In this document: in pieces, positions 1 to 6,527 of the stretch
Position numbering within the stretch: position 1 is the first letter of the stretch
Layout of the letters: each line of letters starts with the position of its first letter
Assembly (NCBI GenBank): GCA_021641325.1
Contig: JAJXPD010000056.1
Span: forward strand, 1 to 6,856
Length of the DNA stretch: 6,856 bases
Source: Opitutales bacterium
Lineage (GTDB): Bacteria; Verrucomicrobiota; Verrucomicrobiia; Opitutales; Intestinicryptomonadaceae
Direction of reading: 5' to 3'
Position numbers and translations under genes: made by a program
The notes under the pieces: model-generated
The model's input: the letters and a program-made list of their open reading frames with translations, nothing else
Database searches by the model: none
What the model was told of the DNA's origin: nothing

Positions 1-8
1 GAAAAACA

Positions 9-3000
9 ATGAACATAAAATACGCATTCGCCGCATTGCTTGCGGCGTCAATCCTAGCGGGTTGCGGAAAAAAACAGGAGCCCGCGCAACACTCGGCGGA
101 GCTTCCGTCGGAGGTCGTCGTGTCGCGTCCGATTGTCCGCGATTTCGAAAAAAACGCCTCGTATTCCGCGAAAATCGGCGCGAACGAGTATGTTGAAATC
201 CGCGCGCGCGTGGGCGGCTATCTCGATTCCGTCGAATTTAAAAAAGGCGCGAATGTCAAAAAGGGCGACGTGCTTTTCAGGATAGACAGCCGTCCCTACG
301 CCGCCGCTCTTGCCGCCGCCGAGGCGAACGTCAAGGCGGTTGAGTCTAAAATAAAACTCGCCGAGGAAAACGCCTTGCGCGCGCGCGGGCTTTTCAAGCG
401 CAACGCGATTTCGAAAGAGGCGTACCAGACCCGCGAGACCGAGCTTCTTGTGGCAAACGCCAAGCTCTTGGAGGCTAAGGCAGCCGAGCGCAACGCGCGT
501 CTGAACATGGAGTTTACCGAGGTTGTCGCGCCCGTGTCGGGCAGGGTGGGCGAGAACTTTGTGGACGCGGGAAATCTGGTCGCCGCCCACGCCACGAAGC
601 TTGCGCGGATTGTGGACAATTCCGTGGCGAAAGTCTATTTCGAGCTAAACAGCGCGGACGCCGTCCGCTATAAAAATTCGGGACTGCTCGCCGACATCGA
701 CGCGGGCAGGGGCGCGAAAGTTTCGGTCGTCATGAAGGGCGACAGCCGCGCCTACGAGGGAGTTCTGTGCTACTACGACAACGCGCTCGGCGCGGGCACG
801 GCGTCGCTCGTTCTCCGCGCCGACATTCCCAACGCCGACGGCGGGCTGATGGCGGGCGCGTTCGCCGACATCACGGTTTCGGAGGGCGTGGCGAAGAACG
901 CGCTTCTCGTGCCGGAGGACGCAATCGGAACCGACATGGTCGGACGCTTCGTCTGGGTTGTGGACGAAGCCGACACCGTGCGCCAGACTCCCGTCGTGCT
1001 CGGCGCGGCGGACGGCAATCTGCGCGTTGTCGAAAGCGGTCTCGACGCAAATTCGCGCGTCGTGGTAAAGGGGATACAGCGTGCGTCGTCGGGGCGCAAA
1101 GTCAAGCCCGTCGAGGAAAAATCGGCAATGAAAAACTTCTGCAACTTTTTCATCGACAGACCGATTTTCGCGACGGTCGTGTCGGTCGTCATAGTGCTTC
1201 TTGGCGCGATAGGCTTTTCGCGCCTGCCGATTTCGCAGTACCCCGACATCGTTCCGCCGACAATCGCAATCGACGCCGCGTACCCTGGGGCGTCGCCCGA
1301 AGTTCTCATGGAAAACGTCGTGACCCCGATAGAGCAGGAGGTCAACGGCGTTGAGCGCATGATGTACATCACAAGCAGGTGCAATTCCGACGGCACGGTA
1401 AGCATTGAAATCGCCTTCGAGCTTGGAACCGACATCAACGCCGCGCAGGTGCTTGTGCAGAATAGGGTGGAGGTCGCAAAGCCGCTTCTGCCCGAAGAGG
1501 TGCGCAATATCGGCGTGCGCGTTGTGAAGCGTTCGCCGAGCCTTCTCTTGGGGCTTGCCATTTACTCGCCCGACAAATCGCGCGATACAACCTACATAAC
1601 CAACTACTACCTCACGCAAATGCGCGACAGAATTCTGCGCGTCGACGGCGTCGGCGACCTCGTAGCGTACGGCTCGCGCGAGTACAGCATGCGCGTGTGG
1701 CTCGACCCCGACAAGCTCGCCGACTTGGGCATATCGCCGCTCGAAGTCTACGCCGCCGTGCGCAACCAGAACAGGCAGGTTGCCGCGGGCAAAATCAACC
1801 AGTCGCCGATTTTCGACAAATCCGCCGCCCACGAGCTTCTCATCGAGACAAAGGGCAGGCTCGCCGACGTGTCGGACTTCGGAAACATCGTCGTGCGCAA
1901 GCTCGGAGACGGGCGCATTGTGAAGCTTCGCGACGTTGCGCGGCTCGAACTCGGCGCGTACTCGTACTCGAACGCCGCGTTTTACAAGGGCGGCGACGCC
2001 GTCGCGCTGCTCGTCTACCAGACCCCGGGCTCGAACGCGTCGAACACCGCAGGCAACGTGCTAAAACTCTTCGAGGAAATGAAAAAGGACTTCCCCGCGG
2101 GCTTGGACTACGACGTCGGCATGGACAACACCGTCTACATTGCCGACTCAATCATGGCGGTTTTCCGCACGATATTCGAGGCAATCGTGCTCGTGGTTTT
2201 CGTGATGATGCTGTTTTTGCAGAACTGGCGCGCGGCGGTGATTCCGCTTTTTGCGATTCCGATTTCGCTAATCGGCACGTTCTTTTTCATGCACCTTTTC
2301 GGTTTTACAATCAACAACCTCACGCTTTTCGGGCTTGTCTTGGCAATCGGGATTGTCGTAGACGACGCAATCGTGGTGGTCGAAAACGTGGAGCGCAACA
2401 TGCGCGGCGGGCTCGACGCAAAGGAGGCGACGAAAAAGGCGATGGCGCAGGTTGCTGGCGCGCTTGTGGCAATCGTGCTCGTGCTATGCGCGGTGTTCGT
2501 GCCGACGGCGTTTGTGGAGGGCATTACGGGCGAATTTTACAGGCAGTTTGCGCTGACAATCGCGGCTTCGACGATAGTTTCGGGTCTTGTGTCGCTGACT
2601 CTCACCCCCGCGCTTTCCGCGCTTTTCCTGCGTCGCGCCGAGCGTCCCGACCTCTTCACACGCTGCTACGACTTCATACTCGGACGCCTGTTCTCTGCGT
2701 TCGACAGATGCTTTGAATGCGCCGCCGACCTTTACGGGCGTTTTGTGCGGGCAATCCTGAAATGGTCGTGGGCGTTGCTCGCGTTGTTTGTCGCGCTCAT
2801 CGCGCTGACCGTCGTGGTTTTCAGGACGACTCCGAAAGGGTTTATTCCCGCGCAGGACACCTGCTACTTCTACATAGCCGTGCAGCTGCCCGACGGCGCG
2901 ACGCTCGAACGCACGGCGGAGGTCATGCAAAAGGCGGAAAAAATCGTCGGCGAAACGCTTCCCGAAGCGCGGAAATACATGAGCTTGGCGGGGCTTAACA

Positions 3001-4292
3001 TCGCAAACTTGGGGCGCATGTCGAACGGCGGCACGATGTTCATTCAGCTTGAAGGCAAGGAAAGCCGCGTCGCAAAGGGCATTCCGCTCGACGACAGTAT
3101 CGGACGCCTCATGGACGCGTTCAATATGCGGATTCCCGAAGCGCAGTTTTTTGCGGTGAAGCCGCCCGTAGTGTCGGGCATAGGCATGGGCGGCGACTTC
3201 AAGGGATACGTTCAGGACAGGAAGTCGCTCGGTCTTGCGGCGGTAGAACGCAAGGTTTCGGAGGCGGTTGATTCCGCCCGCACGGAGGATTCCATATCGA
3301 CCGCGCTTACCATGTTTTCAATAAAAAGTCCGCGCCTGAAACTCGACATCGACCGCGAGGAGGCGGAGCGGCTCGGCGTCGGCGCAAGCCCGATTTTCGA
3401 CGCCCTTCGCTTCAACTTGGGCTCGACCTACATCAACGACTTCAACATTCTCAACCGCTCTTACAGGGTTGTCGCGCAGGCGGAAAGCCGCAACCGCGCC
3501 GCGCCCGAAGACGTGCTGAAACTGCGCATTCCCGCGCGCGGCGGCTCTTCCGTCCAAGTGGGGAGCGTCGCAAAACTGCGCCGCACGGTGGGGCCCGAAG
3601 TCATCACGCGCTACAATCTGTATCCCGCCGCCGAAATCATGGGCAACGTTTCCGCGGGGCATTCGACGGGAGGGGCGATTTCCGCAATCGAAAACATCTG
3701 CGCGAAAATCCTGCCCGACGGCATGGGTATCGAATGGACCGACTTGGCGTTTCAGGAAAAGCGCGTCGGCGGTTTCACCGCTCTGATAACGTTTGCGCAG
3801 AGCGTGGTGTTCGTGTTTCTGATTTTGGCGGCTCTCTACGAAAGCTGGCGGCTTCCGCTTTCGGTAATCCTCATTGTCCCGCTCGTTCTGCTGTTCTCCG
3901 TTTTGGGCGTGCGCGGCTTGGGCATGGACATAAACGTGATGACGCAGGTAGGGTTCATAGTGCTGATAGGGCTTGCGTGCAAAAACGCAATCCTGATTGT
4001 GGAGTTCGCAAAACAGCGGCAAGAGGCGGGAGAGGACGTCGTGGGCGCGGTGTCGAACGCCGCCCGAAACAGGCTTCGCCCGATTCTCATGACATCGTTT
4101 GCGTTCATTCTGGGAGTGCTTCCGCTTGTGCTAGCGCGGGGGACGGGCTCGGAGCTGCGCAACGCGCTCGGAACGCCCGTCTTTTTCGGCATGCTGGGCG
4201 TGACGGCGGCGGGGCTTGTCTTTACGCCCGCATTCTTCTACCTCATCAGGCGGAGCTTTTCTCCGAAAATTAAAACGGACAAAAAACAATAG
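9..4292 (+). CDS. Fused RND efflux adaptor (AcrA-like) and permease (AcrB-like, HAE1 family)
   Basis: Proton-driven export of drugs or other amphiphiles from inner membrane and periplasm through an outer-membrane channel. Residues 1-373 are a whole membrane-fusion adaptor. They comprise a lipoprotein signal with lipobox LAGC (Cys19), a first lipoyl half at about 62-97 (GGYLDSV, then RIDSRPY), an alpha-hairpin at about 98-170, a second lipoyl half with VVAPVSGRVG at 172-181, then beta-barrel and membrane-proximal domains to about 365. Residues 374-1427 (1054 aa, normal for AcrB) start with MKNFCNFFIDRPIFA. They show twelve predicted membrane segments (TM1 about 385-403, TM2-6 about 715-875, TM7 about 916-940, TM8-12 about 1256-1414) and two large periplasmic loops. 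Proton-relay residues are present: D785 and D786 in GIVVDDAIVVVENVER, K1325 in GLACKNAILIVEFAK, R1355 and T1362 in RLRPILMT. Only eight bases lie upstream, so no ribosome site is seen; the lipoprotein signal supports this start. These two parts are normally separate genes. Substrate is not predictable. Confidence 0.93.
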   Translation: MNIKYAFAALLAASILAGCGKKQEPAQHSAELPSEVVVSRPIVRDFEKNASYSAKIGANEYVEIRARVGGYLDSVEFKKGANVKKGDVLFRIDSRPYAAALAAAEANVKAVESKIKLAEENALRARGLFKRNAISKEAYQTRETELLVANAKLLEAKAAERNARLNMEFTEVVAPVSGRVGENFVDAGNLVAAHATKLARIVDNSVAKVYFELNSADAVRYKNSGLLADIDAGRGAKVSVVMKGDSRAYEGVLCYYDNALGAGTASLVLRADIPNADGGLMAGAFADITVSEGVAKNALLVPEDAIGTDMVGRFVWVVDEADTVRQTPVVLGAADGNLRVVESGLDANSRVVVKGIQRASSGRKVKPVEEKSAMKNFCNFFIDRPIFATVVSVVIVLLGAIGFSRLPISQYPDIVPPTIAIDAAYPGASPEVLMENVVTPIEQEVNGVERMMYITSRCNSDGTVSIEIAFELGTDINAAQVLVQNRVEVAKPLLPEEVRNIGVRVVKRSPSLLLGLAIYSPDKSRDTTYITNYYLTQMRDRILRVDGVGDLVAYGSREYSMRVWLDPDKLADLGISPLEVYAAVRNQNRQVAAGKINQSPIFDKSAAHELLIETKGRLADVSDFGNIVVRKLGDGRIVKLRDVARLELGAYSYSNAAFYKGGDAVALLVYQTPGSNASNTAGNVLKLFEEMKKDFPAGLDYDVGMDNTVYIADSIMAVFRTIFEAIVLVVFVMMLFLQNWRAAVIPLFAIPISLIGTFFFMHLFGFTINNLTLFGLVLAIGIVVDDAIVVVENVERNMRGGLDAKEATKKAMAQVAGALVAIVLVLCAVFVPTAFVEGITGEFYRQFALTIAASTIVSGLVSLTLTPALSALFLRRAERPDLFTRCYDFILGRLFSAFDRCFECAADLYGRFVRAILKWSWALLALFVALIALTVVVFRTTPKGFIPAQDTCYFYIAVQLPDGATLERTAEVMQKAEKIVGETLPEARKYMSLAGLNIANLGRMSNGGTMFIQLEGKESRVAKGIPLDDSIGRLMDAFNMRIPEAQFFAVKPPVVSGIGMGGDFKGYVQDRKSLGLAAVERKVSEAVDSARTEDSISTALTMFSIKSPRLKLDIDREEAERLGVGASPIFDALRFNLGSTYINDFNILNRSYRVVAQAESRNRAAPEDVLKLRIPARGGSSVQVGSVAKLRRTVGPEVITRYNLYPAAEIMGNVSAGHSTGGAISAIENICAKILPDGMGIEWTDLAFQEKRVGGFTALITFAQSVVFVFLILAALYESWRLPLSVILIVPLVLLFSVLGVRGLGMDINVMTQVGFIVLIGLACKNAILIVEFAKQRQEAGEDVVGAVSNAARNRLRPILMTSFAFILGVLPLVLARGTGSELRNALGTPVFFGMLGVTAAGLVFTPAFFYLIRRSFSPKIKTDKKQ
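1113..1131 (+). other. Adaptor/permease junction: internal ribosome-site-like sequence, ATG and out-of-frame TGA
   Basis: This is the boundary between the two halves of the fused frame. A purine-rich GAGGA (1113-1117) stands ten bases before ATG 1128-1130, which is residue 374 and exactly where an AcrB-type permease normally begins. The A5 run at 1117-1121 lies between. The ATG overlaps a TGA at 1129-1131 in the +1 frame, forming ATGA. If one A of the run were absent, the adaptor would end VEENRQ-stop at that TGA and the permease would start in the overlap, which is the usual arrangement of coupled adaptor and permease genes. The motif is seen directly. Its use as a start, or the idea that it records an ancestral gene border, is inference. 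Confidence 0.6.
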
Positions 4293-4295
4293 GAA
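4291..4295 (+). promoter_or_regulatory. Ribosome binding site of the outer-membrane factor gene
   Basis: AGGAA begins inside the TAG stop of the upstream gene and lies twelve bases before the ATG at 4308. The spacing is slightly long. The placement means a ribosome ending the pump frame could reinitiate on the channel gene. It is the only purine-rich match in the 15-base gap, which is also too short for a separate promoter, so the two genes are read as one operon. Confidence 0.55.
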
Positions 4296-4307
4296 CGGTC
4301 TGTTAAA

Positions 4308-5783
4308 ATGAAAAAATATTTGAAACAAATTTCGCTTCTCGCGGCGGCGGTTCTGCCGTGCGCTTGCATGGTGGGTCCCGACTACGAAAAGCCCGACAAT
4401 TCCGAATTCGTGGATTTCGAAAAATTCGCCAACGAAAACGGTCTGTGGAAAAACGCCGCCCCGCGCGATACCGCCGCCCGCGGCGACTGGTGGGAGGTAT
4501 TCGGCGACGCGGAGCTTTCCAAATACATGCGCGAATGCGCCGAAAGCAACCCCGATTTGAAATCGCTTTTCTTCCGCGTCGAGCAGGCGCGCGAAAACGC
4601 CGGCATAAAGCGCGGCGCGCTCTACCCGCACGCGGGTGTGTCGGGCGACTGGTTCAGGACGGAAGTCGGAGACCGCTCCATTTTGCGCCCGCTCGGCTCG
4701 CGCTTCGAAGACTGGGCAATCGGGGCTACCCTCACTTGGGACGCCGACCTTTTCGGCAGAATCCGCAGCGTTCTGGCTGCCTCCCGCGCCGACGCTCAGG
4801 CGGCGCAAAACGAGTACGAAAGCGCGCTGCTTTCGCTGCGCACGCAGTTTGCTGCGCTGTACTTTTCACTGCGCGAGTTCGAGGCCGAGAAAATTTTGCT
4901 CGAAAAGACGGTGGAAATCCGCGAGTCCGAAACGCGCTTCGTGCGCGATAGATTCGAAATGCAGACCGCGACGGAGTCGGACCTGCAACGCGCGACTGAG
5001 CAGGAGTTTTCGGCGAAAGCCCAGCTTACCGACATGCTAGAAAGAATCGCGCTCGCAAAAAACCTCGCCGCAAACCTGCTCGGCACGACCCCCGCGAAGC
5101 TCGCAATTTCGCCCGCGCCCCTCGACGGCGTCGCGCCCGAAATTCCGCGCGTTCTGCCGTCCGAGCTTCTCGAAAGGCGCGCCGACGTCGCCGCCGCCGA
5201 ACGCGCGGTTTGCGCGGCGAACTTCCGCATAGGCGCGGCGCAGGCGGCGTTCTTCCCGACGGTTTCGATTACAAGCTCGCTCGGCACAGAATCGACGGCA
5301 TTTTCGAAGCTTCTCAATTCAAGCTCGTTCGCGTGGGGCGTAAGCCCGCAGGTCTACATTCCGATTTTTCAGGCGGGCAGGCTGAGCGCGCAGAAGCGCG
5401 TCGCCCTTGCAAAGCACAGGGAGAGCCTCGAAAAATACAAGGCGACCGTGTTGAAGGCGGTTCGCGAAACGGAAGACGCACTCGCGAAAGCGTCGCTTGC
5501 AAAACAGCGCGTCTCGGAACGCGCGGTTGCCGCCGCCGCCGCCGCGAAGGTGGAGGAGTTTGCCCAGACTCAGTACGAGGGCGGCGTTGCCGACTATTTT
5601 CAGGCGAGCGAAGCGCACCGCTACGCGCTCATGAACAAACTTGCCCTGATTAAGAGCAGGGGGGACGAGTTCAGGGCTGCCGTCGAGCTTGTCCGCGCCG
5701 TCGGCGGTTCGTGGACGCCAGAACGGCCCGAAGAGTCCGGCGTTGTCGAAAAGGCGGAAAGGGCGTTCGAGCGCGGATTGTAG
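4308..5783 (+). CDS. RND efflux outer-membrane factor, NodT/OprM (TolC-like) lipoprotein
   Basis: Trimeric outer-membrane channel that forms the exit duct of the tripartite pump encoded just upstream. The 491 residues match the family's usual length. The N-terminus has a lysine-led hydrophobic signal ending PCAC at 17-20, followed by MVGPDYEKP at 21-29, the sequence typical just after the lipidated cysteine. Cys20 is therefore the likely lipid anchor, although Pro at -3 is not a standard lipobox residue. WW at 61-62 opens the first OEP repeat (about 65-262), with NPDLKSL and LTWDADLFGRIR. LPSELLERRADVAAAE begins at 283 and leads into the second repeat (about 290-470), with FFPTVSITSSLG, the PIFQAGRL strand-turn at 352-359 and long alanine- and glutamate-rich helices. 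The two repeats give the alpha-barrel and beta-barrel hairpins of this fold. It ends with a charged tail of about 20 residues after GGSW. Substrate is set by the pump, not by this part. Confidence 0.95.
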   Translation: MKKYLKQISLLAAAVLPCACMVGPDYEKPDNSEFVDFEKFANENGLWKNAAPRDTAARGDWWEVFGDAELSKYMRECAESNPDLKSLFFRVEQARENAGIKRGALYPHAGVSGDWFRTEVGDRSILRPLGSRFEDWAIGATLTWDADLFGRIRSVLAASRADAQAAQNEYESALLSLRTQFAALYFSLREFEAEKILLEKTVEIRESETRFVRDRFEMQTATESDLQRATEQEFSAKAQLTDMLERIALAKNLAANLLGTTPAKLAISPAPLDGVAPEIPRVLPSELLERRADVAAAERAVCAANFRIGAAQAAFFPTVSITSSLGTESTAFSKLLNSSSFAWGVSPQVYIPIFQAGRLSAQKRVALAKHRESLEKYKATVLKAVRETEDALAKASLAKQRVSERAVAAAAAAKVEEFAQTQYEGGVADYFQASEAHRYALMNKLALIKSRGDEFRAAVELVRAVGGSWTPERPEESGVVEKAERAFERGL

Positions 5784-5866
5784 CCGCTCGGCGTCGGCGA
5801 CCGCGAAAAATTGCGCAGCTAAAACAAAAACCGCCGCGCGGGCGCAAATTCCGTTTCGGGAGCTGT

Positions 5867-5893
5867 CGGCATTGCGGAAATCGCGAAATGCCG
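5867..5893 (+). repeat. Imperfect hairpin in the 3' untranslated region
   Basis: CGGCATT (5867-5873) pairs with AATGCCG (5887-5893). GCG and CGC pair inside it, with a two-base GA bulge and a five-base GAAAT loop, giving about ten base pairs. No T run follows on the plus strand, so it is not an intrinsic terminator by itself. It could stabilise the 3' end of the efflux mRNA or stall exonucleases, but that role is only inferred. Confidence 0.4.
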
Positions 5894-5959
5894 TCTGCCG
5901 CTCGGCGCGGGAATGCAAAAAATCCGCAACCCGCCGCCGCTTTCAATATGTCGCTTCGT

Positions 5960-6000
5960 GCGCAAAATTACGACGGCGTTGGCGTTAGGCTTTTTTGCGC
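5960..6000. repeat. Inverted repeat with GCGCAAAA / TTTTGCGC arms
   Basis: Perfect 8-base arms at 5960-5967 and 5993-6000 are separated by 25 bases, with six T bases at 5991-5996 in the right arm. The large loop makes a stable RNA hairpin uncertain. It ends eleven bases before the stem of the plus-strand terminator and may be part of a compound termination region, or may be chance in this A-run and GC-rich composition. Confidence 0.3.
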
Positions 6001-6010
6001 TTAAAATTTG

Positions 6011-6045
6011 GGCGGAGCGTGGGAATCCCGTTCCGCCTTTTTATT
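6011..6045 (+). terminator. Rho-independent terminator of the efflux operon
   Basis: GGCGGAGC (6011-6018) pairs with GTTCCGCC (6030-6037), allowing one G-U pair. After a two-base bulge, GGG/CCC closes an AAT loop. TTTTT at 6038-6042 followed by ATTT makes the U tract. It is oriented to stop transcription coming from the channel gene about 230 bases upstream. On the minus strand the same stem is followed by CAAATTTT, a weaker tract, so it may also stop the opposing transcript. Confidence 0.8.
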
Positions 6046-6101
6046 TGTCAAATTTTCGCCGCGTAAGCGCGCGTAGGTTCGGGAGGTTTGCGCGGAATCC
6101 G

Positions 6102-6527
6102 CTATTTTTCCTCTTCGGGCGCGGGGTATTTTACCATCACGACGTCTCCGACGAGCGCGGTGCCGCTCACCGTTTTGAACGACGCGCAGGCGCGGTGCAC
6201 AATGCCGTCGCTTTGCAGAATCGCGGTCGGTCGCATTTCGATGTCGCACGCGTAGTACACGGGCGCGCGGCCTTTGACCGAGTTCCGCGAGAGCACGTTT
6301 ACGATGACGTGTTCGCCGTGTTTTTCGACAATTCTTCCGACGTACAGGTCAATGTCCTTTTGCGGCGCGGCTTCCGCAAGACGGCGTATCGACGGCGATT
6401 CCGCCGTGCGCCCCACGAGTCCGCGCCGCGCCGACTGCGCAGCGACTTCCCCGACGCCCGCCGCGAGCGAAAAAAACGCCGCACACAAAACCGTGCGCGA
6501 CGCGAGAATCGAAAGTCTATTCGGCAT
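6102..6527 (-). CDS. Small exported protein of unknown function, downstream of the sigma factor gene
   Basis: A 141-residue protein that I do not recognise. Residues 1-30 look like a Sec signal peptide: arginines at 4 and 11, a hydrophobic stretch from about 12 to 26, and a VAA-QS cleavage site after residue 30. The mature part starts with a basic, polar stretch (31-57). It continues with alternating hydrophobic residues that suggest beta strands ([19 protein letters not shown] at 61-79, then 89-132, ending GDVVMVKYP) and an acidic tail, PAPEEEK. Cys94 and Cys114 are the only cysteines of the mature chain and could form a disulfide in the periplasm. The start ATG lies inside the last codons of the sigma gene (11-base overlap), with only a weak GAAAG directly before it, so translational coupling is likely. 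The intact signal peptide supports this start and that it is a real gene. A small beta-barrel or OB-like domain is possible but not shown. Confidence 0.72.
   Translation of the reverse strand: MPNRLSILASRTVLCAAFFSLAAGVGEVAAQSARRGLVGRTAESPSIRRLAEAAPQKDIDLYVGRIVEKHGEHVIVNVLSRNSVKGRAPVYYACDIEMRPTAILQSDGIVHRACASFKTVSGTALVGDVVMVKYPAPEEEK

Larger units (their letters stand above)
5784..6101. other. Gene-free convergent region of 318 bases
   Basis: This stretch lies between the stops of the channel gene (+) and the small exported-protein gene (-). Open frames of about 100 codons cross it on both strands, but they are arginine-, alanine- and serine-rich shadows with no recognisable domain and no good ribosome site. 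It contains a compact hairpin, a longer inverted repeat with A/T-rich arms, and a terminator. The first roughly 225 bases would be an unusually long 3' untranslated tail of the efflux operon. No tRNA, known regulatory RNA or insertion-sequence end was recognised. Confidence 0.6.

Noticed and set aside
1..17. Similarity between GAAAAACAATG at the left edge and ACAAAAAACAATAG before the channel gene
   Set aside because: The short A-rich match falls in an untranslated edge in one case and in Lys/Gln codons in the other. Lysine-rich C-termini explain it without a shared regulatory element.
1115..1121. A possible programmed -1 frameshift heptamer at the junction (G GAA AAA)
   Set aside because: It does not fit X XXY YYZ re-pairing (GAA would move to GGA), and a -1 shift would not reach the TGA at 1129, which is in the +1 frame.
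645..1832. A 395-codon antisense open frame inside the adaptor-permease gene
   Set aside because: Its arginine-, histidine- and valine-rich translation has no recognisable domain. It lies opposite a well-conserved gene in GC-rich sequence, where long antisense frames arise from codon bias.
1697..2716. A 339-codon plus-strand frame overlapping the permease
   Set aside because: It is an arginine-rich frame-shifted shadow of the permease. The real frame carries all family motifs across the same bases.
5768..5790. A six-base inverted repeat, CGAGCG / CGCTCG, across the channel gene stop codon
   Set aside because: It has a short stem, an 11-base loop and no T run afterwards; it is common by chance in this composition and not a convincing terminator.
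5671..5946. A minus-strand frame with an MKAAAGCGFF-like start resembling a lipoprotein signal
   Set aside because: The rest is low-complexity arginine-rich sequence that runs antisense into the conserved 3' end of the channel gene, with no family match or ribosome site.
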